DNA of 64,000 bases from Portibacter lacus. Its GTDB lineage: Bacteria; Bacteroidota; Bacteroidia; Chitinophagales; Saprospiraceae. The DNA lies in the NCBI RefSeq assembly GCF_021533215.1, contig NZ_JAJNKA010000011.1, forward strand, positions 62,001 through 126,000, read 5' to 3'. The position numbers were made by a program, and so were the translations under genes. Shown piece by piece: positions 28,912 through 38,253 of this stretch; position 1 is the first letter of the stretch, and each line of letters opens with the position of its first letter. The notes beneath the pieces were generated by a model. That model saw only the letters and a list, made by a program, of their open reading frames with translations, ran no database searches and was not told where the DNA came from.

Positions 28912-29984
28912 GACTTCGCTTTCGATTTCAAACTGCTCTTCTTGATTCTTTGTTGACGAGCATATAAAAAAAGCAAACTTGTAAGGATAATAGCAATACT
29001 GAAAATGACCATTAGAAGGTAAAGGTTACCAATGCCTTGGAGTTGTACTGCCATGAAAATAAATAAAATATTGACCAAAACCAGTACGCCAGTTGATTGC
29101 ATATGTGTCAGACCAGAGTCTAGTAGTAAATGATGAATGTGGTTCCTGTCTGGTTGGAACGGTGAACGTCCCTTGAGAATCCTCATGGTAAATACTCGTA
29201 AAGTATCGAATAAGGGCAGTATTAATATGCCGATAGCCACTGAAGGTGCAGATTTTATGAAATAAGGAGAATCTCCTAAGTCTTGATGTAATTCTATAAA
29301 TTGAATAGTTAAAATAGAAGCGACTAATCCCAATAATAAGGATCCAGTATCTCCCATAAATATCTTCGCAGGGGAAACATTATATTTCAGAAAAGCAACT
29401 AAGGATCCAGCCAAAGAAAATGCTACAATCGCGATTTCGAGTCGGTCTATTAAGAAAAACCATGAGCCTAAAAGAACGCTGATTAAAGTTCCGATACTCC
29501 CGGAGAGTCCATTAATTCCATCGATTAGGTTGAACGCATTGATGATGACGATAATCGTGAAAATAGAAAGCGCGATGCCTACATATTCATTAATTGCATA
29601 GATTCCGAAGATTCCGTAAAGACTCGTGATTTTAACATTGGCCTTAAAAACAAGAATACCTGCAGCAAAAATCTGACCTAGAAACTTACGGCCAGGATCC
29701 ATCGGATCTATATCGTCTTTGGCTCCTATCAGAAATATGATAATAAAGGCACAAAGAATATACTGCAAGTCACCGAAGTAATTGAATGGTGTCCAGAGAA
29801 TGATGGAAAAAATCATCCCTGCGAAAATACCAATTCCTCCTAGAGACGGTGTCGTCGTGGTGTGAGCTCTTCTTTCACCTGGCTCGTCAGTTAAACCCTT
29901 CTTAATGGCTACATTAATAATGGATGGAATTGCCAGGAAAGTAAGTGCAAAGGCCGTTATAAAACTTAATATCACATCATACAT
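28908..29984 (-). CDS. MraY/WecA-type undecaprenyl-phosphate sugar-1-phosphate transferase
   Basis: 358 aa with about ten membrane helices. It should attach a GlcNAc-1-phosphate-type sugar to undecaprenyl phosphate at the inner membrane, starting a surface polysaccharide. Conserved loops: GAKDDIDPMDPGRKFLGQ (Asp-Asp), NAFNLIDGINGLSGS, FMGDTGSLLLG and the WecA-type PDRNHIHHLLLDSGLTHMQS. MraY would lack that last His motif, so WecA is favoured. The ATG at 29984 is preceded at 6 nt by TATCTTTG; a TTG three codons earlier belongs to that box. crcB overlaps downstream. Confidence 0.88.
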   Translation of the reverse strand: MYDVILSFITAFALTFLAIPSIINVAIKKGLTDEPGERRAHTTTTPSLGGIGIFAGMIFSIILWTPFNYFGDLQYILCAFIIIFLIGAKDDIDPMDPGRKFLGQIFAAGILVFKANVKITSLYGIFGIYAINEYVGIALSIFTIIVIINAFNLIDGINGLSGSIGTLISVLLGSWFFLIDRLEIAIVAFSLAGSLVAFLKYNVSPAKIFMGDTGSLLLGLVASILTIQFIELHQDLGDSPYFIKSAPSVAIGILILPLFDTLRVFTMRILKGRSPFQPDRNHIHHLLLDSGLTHMQSTGVLVLVNILFIFMAVQLQGIGNLYLLMVIFSIAIILTSLLFLYARQQRIKKSSLKSKAKS

Positions 29985-29990
29985 ACGATG

Positions 29991-29998
29991 CAAAGATA
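29991..29998 (-). promoter_or_regulatory. TAnnTTTG promoter box 6 nt before a WecA-type gene
   Basis: Minus-strand TATCTTTG then CATCGT then ATG. The arrangement is nearly letter-for-letter the one at 21570 (TATCTTTG-CATTCT-ATG). No TTG at the -33 distance. The box lies only 12 bp past the stop of the upstream gene. Confidence 0.55.
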
Positions 29999-30009
29999 TA
30001 TAAATTCGC

Positions 30010-30510
30010 CTATTTACCTTCTTCTAACCATTCCTTAATCTTATTCGAAATATCGTTGATGCCTTTCTGGAAATCGTCTAAAGCCTTTTCAATGTCATCT
30101 CCATAAACTTCCTTGAATATTTGTTCTAAGTCTTCGTCTGGGTCATCGAATAAGTCTTCCATGGCTTGATCCATTTCTATTTCAAACTTCTTAACATCTA
30201 ATTCAATAGCCTTGAGAACATTACGTCCATGGCGATCGTACTTGTATTTGAAATATTTTATCCAGAAAGTTTTCTTTTCTTCATCTGTCAAATTTGATTC
30301 GTGTTTTGGGTAACACTGATCCACGAAATTATCCATCTGGTCATCTTTTGCCTTCCAGTCTGCTTTAGAATAATCTTCATGATTCGCTGAAACTTTATCT
30401 GTAAAGGTTTCATAACCTTTAACAAACTGACCTTTAGTCATACAAGGGTCGATGGTGCATGAACTTGCGAAAATGGTTAATACTGCGAATGCAAGAATAA
30501 ATTTGTACAT
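30010..30510 (-). CDS. Hypothetical acidic lipoprotein
   Basis: 166 aa. A signal sequence ends in the lipobox FASSC (Cys at about residue 18). The mature part is helical and very acidic toward the end (MDQAMEDLFDDPDEDLEQI). Four cysteines including the lipidated one; WIKYFKYKYDRHGRNVLKAI is the most conserved-looking stretch. I do not recognise a named family. It precedes the WecA-type gene by 25 bp on the same strand, but that gene seems to have its own promoter. Confidence 0.7.
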   Translation of the reverse strand: MYKFILAFAVLTIFASSCTIDPCMTKGQFVKGYETFTDKVSANHEDYSKADWKAKDDQMDNFVDQCYPKHESNLTDEEKKTFWIKYFKYKYDRHGRNVLKAIELDVKKFEIEMDQAMEDLFDDPDEDLEQIFKEVYGDDIEKALDDFQKGINDISNKIKEWLEEGK

Positions 30511-30751
30511 ATTGATTAGTTAGTTGATTCGGATAAAACAATGAAGATTTTAATAATATTGTTCCTTTACCCACAGAATATAGATGAAATTGATTTTTTA
30601 GATGATGAAAGTATCCGATGTGGCTATTAAATAGGAAACGATTGTCTAATTCTTAAAGATCAAAAAGCTGGCCTGTTATTAATAAATACTTGTAAATGTG
30701 GATTTTGCTTAGCTTTTGTTAATTTTGCAGAAATTTTCGAGGATTGAAAAT

Positions 30752-31492
30752 ATGGATCTGAAATCTCAAATAAACATGGACTTGTTACCAGAACACATTG
30801 CCATCATTATGGATGGGAATGGGCGATGGGCTAAGAAGTACGGAAAGCCAAGAGTTTTCGGGCATCGAAATGGTGTGAAGGCGGTTAGAGAAAGTTCTGA
30901 ATCGTGTGCAGAATTAGGTATTAAATATTTAACGCTGTACGCTTTTTCTACTGAAAATTGGAACCGTCCTAAACTCGAAGTAAATGCTCTGATGGCATTA
31001 CTTGTAGAGACACTCCGAAAAGAAGTAGAAACTTTGAATAAAAATAATATTCGACTTAATGCTATCGGTGATCTAACTAAGTTGCCTCCTAAGAGTTATA
31101 AAGCTTTATTAGAATGCATCGAGAACACGAAGCATAATGATCGAATGACTCTTACACTTGCTCTTAATTATAGCTCTCGATGGGAAATTCTCCATGCAAC
31201 TAAATTAATTGCTGAAGATGTAAAGAGTGGAAAAGTGGATCCAGATCAGATAGATGATGACTTATTCAAAACTTACCTCGATACGCATAACATGCCCGAT
31301 CCGGAATTAATGATTCGGACTAGCGGAGAAAAAAGAATTAGTAATTATTTACTTTATCAGATGGCTTATTCTGAATTGTATTTTACAGATATTTATTGGC
31401 CAGATTTCAGGCGAGAAGACCTGTATAAGGCCATTGTTGACTATCAACAAAGAGAAAGAAGGTTTGGAAAAACAAGTGAGCAATTAGGTTAA
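30752..31492 (+). CDS. uppS: Isoprenyl transferase (undecaprenyl diphosphate synthase)
   Basis: 246 aa cis-prenyltransferase that makes the C55 lipid carrier for cell-wall synthesis. The catalytic Asp is in IIMDGNGRWAKKYGKPRVFG at about residue 21. Further motifs: YLTLYAFSTENWNRP, LNYSSRWEI, ELMIRTSGEKRISNYLLYQ and YFTDIYWPDFRREDLYKAI. The ATG at 30752 is preferred over an in-frame TTG 12 codons upstream; TAATTTTG at 30720-30727 is a possible promoter box. bamA follows after 60 bp, a common Bacteroidota order, so lipid carrier and outer-membrane assembly genes are linked. Confidence 0.95.
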   Translation: MDLKSQINMDLLPEHIAIIMDGNGRWAKKYGKPRVFGHRNGVKAVRESSESCAELGIKYLTLYAFSTENWNRPKLEVNALMALLVETLRKEVETLNKNNIRLNAIGDLTKLPPKSYKALLECIENTKHNDRMTLTLALNYSSRWEILHATKLIAEDVKSGKVDPDQIDDDLFKTYLDTHNMPDPELMIRTSGEKRISNYLLYQMAYSELYFTDIYWPDFRREDLYKAIVDYQQRERRFGKTSEQLG

Positions 31493-31552
31493 GTTGCAAC
31501 ACTTCATGTGGCTTAGCCGTTCTTTAACGGCAAGTCTTAAATAGATGATTAA

Positions 31553-34159
31553 ATGAAGATTGAGATTATAAAAAGTATTTTGTTCGGAATGTTTCTATTT
31601 ATGTCAATGGGCTTAAATGCTCAGGACGTAATGGGAGAAATTGATTATGACGATCAGAATGAATATGAAATCGGTGGTGTAAATGTTTATGGACCTAAAC
31701 ATAGAGACCCAAATGCGATTATTTCCATTTCAGGATTAACAGTAGGGAAAAAAATTACTGTTCCTGGTCCTGAAATTCCTAAAGCGATCAAGTCTTTACT
31801 TCGATTGAGATTATTCTCAGATGTAAAGGTGATTCAGGAGAGAGTAGAAGATGATATCATCTTTCTAGGGATTGAATTAACAGAGCTACCGATTTTAGCA
31901 AGATACTCTTACAATGGAGTTAAGAAAGTAAAGCATGAAGATCTTAATGAGATCGTCGATGGGATACTTACTAAAGGTGGGATTGTCACGGAAGATCTTA
32001 AAGAACTTACTAAGTTGAAAATCAAGGAGAAATTTATCAGTGATGGTTTCTTAGATACTGAAGTTGAAATTAAAGAATTTGCAGATACGATTCGGGCGAA
32101 TTCGGTTAGACTTGAGTTTGACATTGACAAGAAAGATAGAGTTAGAATTCAAGATATCGTTATCCATGGTAACGAGGCTGTTTCAGATCGGAAACTTCGT
32201 AAGAAAATGGAGAATACGAAGAAGAGGTTAACCTTGCTGAAGAAGTCTAAGTTTAAGGAAGACGAATACGAGGATGATAAGAAAGCCATGATCGCATATT
32301 ATAACACGATTGGTTTTCGGGATGCTAAGATTGTGAAAGATTCTGTATATCGTGATTCAGAAGGAAAGTTCTTTATTGATATCACGGTTTCGGAAGGAAA
32401 TAGATATGTGTTCAGAGATATCGTGTGGAAAGGAAATTCTTTATATTCTAGTGAATACCTAGGAAGTATATTAGGAATCGAAAAAGGAGATGTGTACAAC
32501 GAAGAATTGCTTAATCAGCGAATTCAGTTTGCTCAGGATGGAAGAGATGTGAGTTCATTATACATGGATGATGGGTACTTGTTTTTTAGAGTAGATCCTA
32601 CAGAAATAAGTATAGAGAATGATTCTATTGATTTAGAAATGAGAATTTATGAGGGTCCTCAGGCAACAATCGACAGGGTAAATATTGCAGGTAATGATAG
32701 GACTCATGAACATGTTGTTAGAAGAATGTTGAGAACGAAGCCAGGTGCTAAGTTTTCAAGGTCAGATATCATTAGATCACAAAGAGAGATTATCAACTTA
32801 GGATATTTTAATCCTGAGAATATGGATATTGGAACTCCGGTAGATCCGCAGAGTGGAACAGTGGATATCGAATATCAACTAGAAGAAAGGCCTTCGGATC
32901 AGCTTGAGTTATCAGCTGGATATGGAGGTTTCCAAGGTCTAGTAGGTACACTTGGTGTGACGTTTAATAACTTTTCTCTAAGAAATATAACAGATCGATC
33001 AACATGGAATCCACTACCACAAGGTGATGGACAACGACTTTCTGTAAGAGCACAATCGAATAGTAATTTTTACCAGTCTTATAACTTTTCATTCACTGAA
33101 CCGTGGTTGGGAGGAAAGAAGCCGACCAGTTTAACAGTTGGTAGTGTATATTCTAATTTTGATTATTCTTCATTAGGAAGTGGTAAGTTTTCGATAACAA
33201 ATGTATCGATAGGACTTGGAACGCAGTTAAAGCGTCCGGATGATTATTTTGTATATAGTGCAACAGCTAATATTGAGAATTTAGTGTTAGATGATTACTT
33301 CCAAGGAGGATTTACTGTTTCTAATGGTAGCTACAAAAACTTTAACCTAAGACAGACTTTGGTTAGAAGTTCAGTGGTAGAACCAATTTTCCCACGGAGT
33401 GGATCTAAGATTTCATTGACATTACAACTTACTCCATACTATTTCTGGAGAGGTAAGGATAATACTATATTCCAACTTACGGAAGCAGAAAAAGCTCGTG
33501 AAATTAATGAAGAGAACCTAAGAAGAGGAGAGGGGGCTCCATTGTCTGAAGCAGATGAGTTATCATTTATTGAAGATTTAGAAGATGCAGGAAAATTTGA
33601 GTTTTTAGAATATCACAAGTGGAAATTCGAAGCGCAGCATTTCTTCAATGTTTGGGATAAGCTAGTTGTTATGGCTCAAGCCAAGATTGGAGTGTTAGGT
33701 TACTATAGGAAGGAAGTAGGAGTTTCACCTTTTGAAAGATTTGAAGTAGGTGGTGATGGTCTGAATAATCAGCAAGTACAGATAACAGGTAAAGATATCA
33801 TTTCGGTAAGAGGGTATGAGACGACAGATTTTGTTGTAAATGGTGAAGATGGAGAACCAGAGGATGCAACTATATTTAATAAGTTTACAGTTGAATTGAG
33901 ATATCCATTTACCTTGAATCCGAATTCTACGATCTATGCTCACTTATTTGCTCAAGGAGCGAACTCGTATGGAGGATTCAGAGATTATAATCCTTTCCAG
34001 TTGAAGAGATCAGCGGGAGCTGGACTTCGGGTATTCCTTCCGATGTTTGGATTACTTGGATTTGATTATGGATTTGGATTTGATAAAAATCTTGAACCAG
34101 GATCTAAGTGGACTGATTTCGGTAAGTTTAGTATAGTACTTGGTTTCGAACCTGAATAG
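31553..34159 (+). CDS. bamA: Outer membrane protein assembly factor BamA
   Basis: 868 aa. Signal peptide ending GLNAQD, then five POTRA domains to about residue 430 (for example RVRIQDIVIHGNEAVSDRKL, RYVFRDIVWKGNSLYSSEYL, ATIDRVNIAGNDRTHEHVVR), then a 16-stranded Omp85 barrel. The barrel holds VRGYETTDF near residue 760 (VRGY/F box of lid loop 6), and ends with an aromatic-terminal strand FSIVLGFEPE. An acidic insert at about 640-680 (ADELSFIEDLEDAG) is not usual. It folds and inserts outer-membrane proteins and is essential in relatives. Directly behind it lies a repeat-rich stretch. Confidence 0.93.
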   Translation: MKIEIIKSILFGMFLFMSMGLNAQDVMGEIDYDDQNEYEIGGVNVYGPKHRDPNAIISISGLTVGKKITVPGPEIPKAIKSLLRLRLFSDVKVIQERVEDDIIFLGIELTELPILARYSYNGVKKVKHEDLNEIVDGILTKGGIVTEDLKELTKLKIKEKFISDGFLDTEVEIKEFADTIRANSVRLEFDIDKKDRVRIQDIVIHGNEAVSDRKLRKKMENTKKRLTLLKKSKFKEDEYEDDKKAMIAYYNTIGFRDAKIVKDSVYRDSEGKFFIDITVSEGNRYVFRDIVWKGNSLYSSEYLGSILGIEKGDVYNEELLNQRIQFAQDGRDVSSLYMDDGYLFFRVDPTEISIENDSIDLEMRIYEGPQATIDRVNIAGNDRTHEHVVRRMLRTKPGAKFSRSDIIRSQREIINLGYFNPENMDIGTPVDPQSGTVDIEYQLEERPSDQLELSAGYGGFQGLVGTLGVTFNNFSLRNITDRSTWNPLPQGDGQRLSVRAQSNSNFYQSYNFSFTEPWLGGKKPTSLTVGSVYSNFDYSSLGSGKFSITNVSIGLGTQLKRPDDYFVYSATANIENLVLDDYFQGGFTVSNGSYKNFNLRQTLVRSSVVEPIFPRSGSKISLTLQLTPYYFWRGKDNTIFQLTEAEKAREINEENLRRGEGAPLSEADELSFIEDLEDAGKFEFLEYHKWKFEAQHFFNVWDKLVVMAQAKIGVLGYYRKEVGVSPFERFEVGGDGLNNQQVQITGKDIISVRGYETTDFVVNGEDGEPEDATIFNKFTVELRYPFTLNPNSTIYAHLFAQGANSYGGFRDYNPFQLKRSAGAGLRVFLPMFGLLGFDYGFGFDKNLEPGSKWTDFGKFSIVLGFEPE

Positions 34160-34168
34160 CCGTTGCGA

Positions 34169-34331
34169 AGGATGAACGAACGATCCGTAGGATGAACGAA
34201 CGATCCGCAGGAAAAATGCCAGCGGCATTTTAGTGAGAGAACCAGCGGCACACCCGCTGGATGGGAAGCCGGAGGCATTATAGGCTATGAACCCGCGGCT
34301 TATCCGCTGGATGGGAAGCCAGAGCATAATT
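34169..34331. repeat. Short tandem repeats and GC-rich hairpins after bamA
   Basis: Two 20-bp copies of AGGATGAACGAACGATCCGY (34169-34208). Then a hairpin AAAATGCC-agc-GGCATTTT (34213-34231), then CCAGCGG-cacac-CCGCTGG. The block CCGCTGGATGGGAAGCC occurs twice. The whole stretch is clearly richer in G and C than its surroundings. It belongs to the 544-bp gap 34160-34703. Confidence 0.8.
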
Positions 34332-34393
34332 TAATTTTAAACTGAGTGTTCCTTGTTAGAACGTAATGCAAGGAAGATAAAATAATGTCAACA

Positions 34394-34493
34394 ACACGCC
34401 GATAAATCTGATAGCCTCACTGGATGTGAGACCATCAGATTTATCTTAAAAAAAAGTCATGGTCTCACATAAAGTGAGGCTATGACTTTTTTT
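34394..34493. repeat. REP-like inverted palindrome pair, left of RAYT
   Basis: 100 bp made of two hairpins. The first (34401-34445) has arms GATAAATCTGAT / ATCAGATTTATC. The second (34448-34493) has arms AAAAAAAGTCAT / ATGACTTTTTTT. Both enclose the same core in opposite directions: ATGGTCTCAC, a 5-nt loop, GTGAGGCTAT. A near-identical copy lies at 35368-35466. The 210 bp from here to the transposase start hold nothing else that I recognise. Confidence 0.9.
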
Positions 34494-34703
34494 GTTTAAA
34501 GTTTTGTAGATTCTAGAATGTGAATGTTTTATGCCATCTCGTGCTTCAAAGTTAATAGCTTCATAGAATGAGAAATAGTGAGACGATTTGTGATATACTA
34601 TCTTAAATAAGGTGAGTCCAGAATAACGAAAGTTATATTTTTCACACGATCAAAAGTTAATAAATAAGGTCTTTTATTTACTAAGTTAATAAAGAACCTT
34701 TGC

Positions 34704-35357
34704 ATGGATTTTTATGACAATCAATTGTTTCATATTTATAATCAAGGAAATAATGGACGGAAAGTATTTCAAAATTCTAACCACTATGATTATTTCCTAT
34801 GGAAAATGAGATTGACCTTACCTCCCTTTGGTAGTTTAATAAGTTATTGCTTAATGCCAAATCATTTTCACTGGCAGTTTTATATCGAAAATTCTAAAAT
34901 TAAAAAGCATGACTATTATAAACATGTGGATGAATTAGAATACAAAAGGAGAGATTTAAAATTTGGAACCAGTACATTTCCAATGAAAGCAAGAGTGAAA
35001 GATGAAAATGATGAAATAACATTGAACCATGCAATTGGAATACTATTAAGATCTTATACTAGAAAAGTGAATCTGGAGTTAAATGAAAGTGGGAGTTTAT
35101 TTAGGTCACATTGCAAAGCAAAAGATGGATGGATTGACGACTTTATTACAATTGATGGAAAACACAAATCTAAATTTGAATTTGGGAATGATTATGTTTT
35201 TCAATGTTTTAGTTATATTCATGAGAATCCAGTAAAGGCTGGATTAGTAAAAACGGCAGTTGATTGGGAGTACTCTTCAGCTAAAGCTTATAATGGATTT
35301 AGAAATAATAGTATCGTTAATATTGAATTAGGAAAAGAATTATTTAATAATATTTAA
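34704..35357 (+). CDS. REP-associated tyrosine transposase (RAYT, TnpA-REP type)
   Basis: 217 aa of the Y1/HUH single-strand DNA transposase superfamily. The HUH pair is His54 and His56 in CLMPNHFHWQF. The likely catalytic tyrosine is Tyr118 in IGILLRSYTRKVN. The family hallmark YIHENPVKAGLV with DWEYSSAKAYNG follows. The N-terminus LFHIYNQGNNGRKVFQNSNH matches the usual YHIYNRGNN start. An insertion of about 35 residues rich in Lys and Asp (65-105) distinguishes it from short IS200 TnpA. It lies between two nearly identical palindrome pairs whose core recurs elsewhere, which is the classical RAYT-REP setting. Frame and motifs are intact, so it may be active. Confidence 0.88.
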   Translation: MDFYDNQLFHIYNQGNNGRKVFQNSNHYDYFLWKMRLTLPPFGSLISYCLMPNHFHWQFYIENSKIKKHDYYKHVDELEYKRRDLKFGTSTFPMKARVKDENDEITLNHAIGILLRSYTRKVNLELNESGSLFRSHCKAKDGWIDDFITIDGKHKSKFEFGNDYVFQCFSYIHENPVKAGLVKTAVDWEYSSAKAYNGFRNNSIVNIELGKELFNNI

Positions 35358-35367
35358 GACTAAGATT

Positions 35368-35466
35368 ACACGCCGATAAATCTGATAGCCTCACTGGATG
35401 TGAGACCATCAGATTTATCTTGAAAAAAGTCATGGTCTCACATAAAGTGAGGCTATGACTTTTTTT
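35368..35466. repeat. REP-like inverted palindrome pair, right of RAYT
   Basis: 99 bp, in the same orientation as the pair at 34394, offset by 974 bp. It differs from that pair only by one substitution and one indel in the poly-A linker. Hairpins: 35375-35419 and 35423-35466. Its T-tract reaches into the TAA stop of the peptide-binding gene (35465-35467) and may serve as a terminator. Confidence 0.9.
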
Positions 35467-37192
35467 ACTCCGCGAACTCGAAACTCCCAACAAAATATCC
35501 TGGTCTTTTCATTGAGAATAAGCCCTTGAACTTTTTATTCAATACAAATTTCTGAGTAGGAGAGTATAGGAAAATCACTGGTTGCTCATCATACATTAAT
35601 TGCTGGAATTCTTTATATGCTGCAGTCCTTTCAGCAAGATCTTCAGCCGTTCTAATGAGCTCTATTAATTCATCGTTTCTTTCATTGACATAACCTGCAA
35701 AATTGCCTTCCTTAGGATCACTATTGTCAGAATGCCATCGCTGGTAAGGATCATATGGCGCAAGTGAATAGCCTGCCGCAGATGCCGAAGCTTCGAAATC
35801 CAAGGCATACATTGCTTCATTAAATTTACGACCTTCCTTGATGATCATTTTTACGTCAACTCCTGCTTGTTTAGCATTATCTTGGAAGAGTAGACCAACT
35901 TTCTGACCCAATGGGCTCTGAGAGGCTACATATTCCACTTCTAGTTCTACAAGTTGGCCATCTATAATTTTATCTCGAACGCCATTTCCATTAGTGTCTT
36001 TCCAGCCTTCATTATCAAGTATTGCATTAGCTTTCTTTATATCGAAGTCTATTTCAGAAAGAGAGCGGTTATAATATTCGGAGTTAGGCATTATCGTTCC
36101 TAGTTGTCGAGTCGCATATCCATTTTCTAGATTATTAATGATTAGGTCCACATCAATCAAATGAGCCAAAGCTCTTCTTACATCTTTGTCTGCTAATTCA
36201 GGCTTTCTATTGTTCAGCCCGATGTAGTAGAATCTAGCTAACTCAGGAGTTGCGAGTGTAAATAGACTATCGAAATTAGAACTGTTTTTTAAGTTTTCAA
36301 AAATGGTTGCACTTTTTACAACCATGAGGTCTAAGCTTCCATCTTTTAATAAAGTTACCGCCGCATTTTCATCTGAGATTATTCTGAAGATCACTTCCTT
36401 AGGGTTGTTTTCGAGTGCCTTCCGTTCAGGATACTTATCGCCCCAGTAATTTTCTTTTCGCTCTAAAGCTATATATTGATCTATTTCCCAAGCTTTTAAC
36501 TTGTATGGCCCACTTCCGGAAACGATTTCTTTAGAATATTTAACACTATTAAAAGTTTTCGCAAATTCAGAAAGAATGCTGTCCGATTCTTCTGAATTCA
36601 CTACATCCTGAAGGGAATAAGCATCTAAGATTCCTTCAGGATCATAGATATGTTTTGGGAAGATCTCGAATGTGCAACTGGCCTCTTTAGCAAGAAGGAA
36701 ATATTCCTTTATGATAACGGAAAACTTTCGATCGTTCGAAGCATCTATACCTATAGAATCGATATTTGCTAATAGCCCTCTCCAAGAAACTGCATCAACT
36801 TTTGGGTTCATAGCAACTTTCATCGTGAAAAGGTAGTCTTCAGCAGTGATCGGTTTCCCATCATCCCACACGGCATCTTCTAAAAACTCATAATCATATA
36901 CTATGGTCCCATCCTCCATGACCTTTGCGTCAGGTACTTCCTTGATTAAAACTGGACTCATTTCGTAAGTAATAGGATCGTAGTGTGCAAGAGGTAGGAA
37001 TATTAATGAATTGACCTGATTAGATTCATCTGTAGGGTTTCCAACCATAGGATTCACTCTTCCTGGATCATTAGCCAATCGAATATTGAGACTAAAATCC
37101 TGAATTGGTTTTTCTTCCGTCTGACAGGAATACATACATAACAACACACTCAGGAATAAAATTGGATATATATTCAATAATTTCATTATCAT
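35465..37192 (-). CDS. ABC-type peptide-binding lipoprotein (SBP family 5)
   Basis: 575 aa. Lipobox CMYSC near residue 23 gives a lipid anchor; an ATG two codons downstream could equally be the start. The fold is that of OppA/DppA-type solute-binding proteins: RLANDPGRVNPM, the pattern WDDGKPITAEDYLFTMKVAM, GSGPYKLKAWEIDQYIALER, RRALAHLIDVDLIINNLENG, and the C-terminal FQQLMYDEQPVIFLYSP. It should capture peptides or a similar ligand for an ABC importer. No permease or ATPase genes are adjacent. The 3' end abuts the RAYT repeat. Confidence 0.9.
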   Translation of the reverse strand: MIMKLLNIYPILFLSVLLCMYSCQTEEKPIQDFSLNIRLANDPGRVNPMVGNPTDESNQVNSLIFLPLAHYDPITYEMSPVLIKEVPDAKVMEDGTIVYDYEFLEDAVWDDGKPITAEDYLFTMKVAMNPKVDAVSWRGLLANIDSIGIDASNDRKFSVIIKEYFLLAKEASCTFEIFPKHIYDPEGILDAYSLQDVVNSEESDSILSEFAKTFNSVKYSKEIVSGSGPYKLKAWEIDQYIALERKENYWGDKYPERKALENNPKEVIFRIISDENAAVTLLKDGSLDLMVVKSATIFENLKNSSNFDSLFTLATPELARFYYIGLNNRKPELADKDVRRALAHLIDVDLIINNLENGYATRQLGTIMPNSEYYNRSLSEIDFDIKKANAILDNEGWKDTNGNGVRDKIIDGQLVELEVEYVASQSPLGQKVGLLFQDNAKQAGVDVKMIIKEGRKFNEAMYALDFEASASAAGYSLAPYDPYQRWHSDNSDPKEGNFAGYVNERNDELIELIRTAEDLAERTAAYKEFQQLMYDEQPVIFLYSPTQKFVLNKKFKGLFSMKRPGYFVGSFEFAE

Positions 37193-37264
37193 GAATTTAG
37201 GACATAGAACAATCTGCCTTATAAAGATATTTAATATATATTAATAACATATTAATAAATTTAA

Positions 37265-38173
37265 ATGTCAAAAAAAATACTGATAACTGGTGGTACCGGA
37301 TTAATTGGAAAATCGCTTTCAACTTTACTTTTAAGTCATGGTCACGAGGTTTCAGTGCTATCAAGAAGTAAGAAATCAGACGGTAGCATTCAATTTTTTG
37401 AGTGGGATATAGAAAAGGGATATATAGAAGAAGGAGCATTGGATGTTGATTTTGTTATTCACCTAGCAGGAGCGGGAGTCGCTGATAAAAGATGGACAGA
37501 TGATAGGAAAAAAGCAATCCTAGAAAGCCGATTACAATCGACGGCGCTTCTTAAGAAGGAATTGTCAAAAATAAAAGGAAAAAGACCTGGATACATTGGA
37601 GCTTCTGCGATAGGAATCTATGGAAATCAGGATGATCATGCTTTATCAGAGGAAGAAGTGAGCCAAGACCGCAGTGACTTCTTAGTAGATGTCGTCCATC
37701 AATGGGAAGAAGCACACAGAAGTTTGCAAAGTGAAGTGAGTTCTTTAGCCATCATTCGGATAGGAATAGTGCTTTCCACAGAAGGAGGTGCCTTAAAGCC
37801 AATGTTAATACCGTTTAATTTTAGAATGGGGAATTATTTCGGTGATGGTTCTCAAGTATTTTCATGGATACATATAAATGACCTTTGCAGAATATTCACT
37901 TTCATTATAGAACATTCACTAGACGGAGTGTATAATGGGGTAGCACCTCATCCTGTCAATGGAAAGGAACTAGTTCGTTCTATAGCAGAATCTAAACCTG
38001 GACCTTTTGTTCAGTTTGGGGTACCAGAATTTATGCTCAAATTAATATTTGGAGAAATGTCGGAAGCTATACTTATGAGTTCGAAAGTATCAGCTGATAA
38101 GATCTTAGATCAAAAATTCCATTTTGAATTTGATGAAATCAATCCTGCAATTAAGAATTTACTACATCGGTAA
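37265..38173 (+). CDS. TIGR01777-family NAD(P)-dependent epimerase-like protein
   Basis: 302 aa SDR-fold protein. Rossmann motif ITGGTGLIGKSLSTLLLSHG at the N-terminus, then HLAGAGVADKRWTDDRKKAI and SRLQSTALL, which mark the TIGR01777 (YfcH / SDR39U1) family. GASAIGIYG stands in place of the usual active-site segment, and NGVAPHPVNGKELVRSIA in the C-terminal DUF1731-like part. The biochemical role of the family is not settled. Divergent from the peptide-binding lipoprotein gene (72 bp between them). Confidence 0.9.
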   Translation: MSKKILITGGTGLIGKSLSTLLLSHGHEVSVLSRSKKSDGSIQFFEWDIEKGYIEEGALDVDFVIHLAGAGVADKRWTDDRKKAILESRLQSTALLKKELSKIKGKRPGYIGASAIGIYGNQDDHALSEEEVSQDRSDFLVDVVHQWEEAHRSLQSEVSSLAIIRIGIVLSTEGGALKPMLIPFNFRMGNYFGDGSQVFSWIHINDLCRIFTFIIEHSLDGVYNGVAPHPVNGKELVRSIAESKPGPFVQFGVPEFMLKLIFGEMSEAILMSSKVSADKILDQKFHFEFDEINPAIKNLLHR

Positions 38174-38253
38174 AATGATGAAGTGATTTAAGATACTTTC
38201 AGAAAAGCATTGCTGCTGATCATCCTGTATTCTTAAATCACTTGCATTTGGAA

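Noticed and set aside
28543-28960. Fluoride riboswitch for crcB
   Set aside because: crcB overlaps the upstream gene by 4 nt, so there is no leader, and no GGNGAUG-type element was found.
34052-34327. Open frame of 91 codons antisense to the bamA end and repeat patch
   Set aside because: Composition follows the GC-rich repeats, and it overlaps bamA in antisense. No protein-like features.
34394-35466. A complete insertion sequence with terminal inverted repeats
   Set aside because: The flanking elements are direct copies of palindrome pairs and their core occurs at other places without the gene. No target-site duplication was seen. A RAYT-REP unit explains this better.
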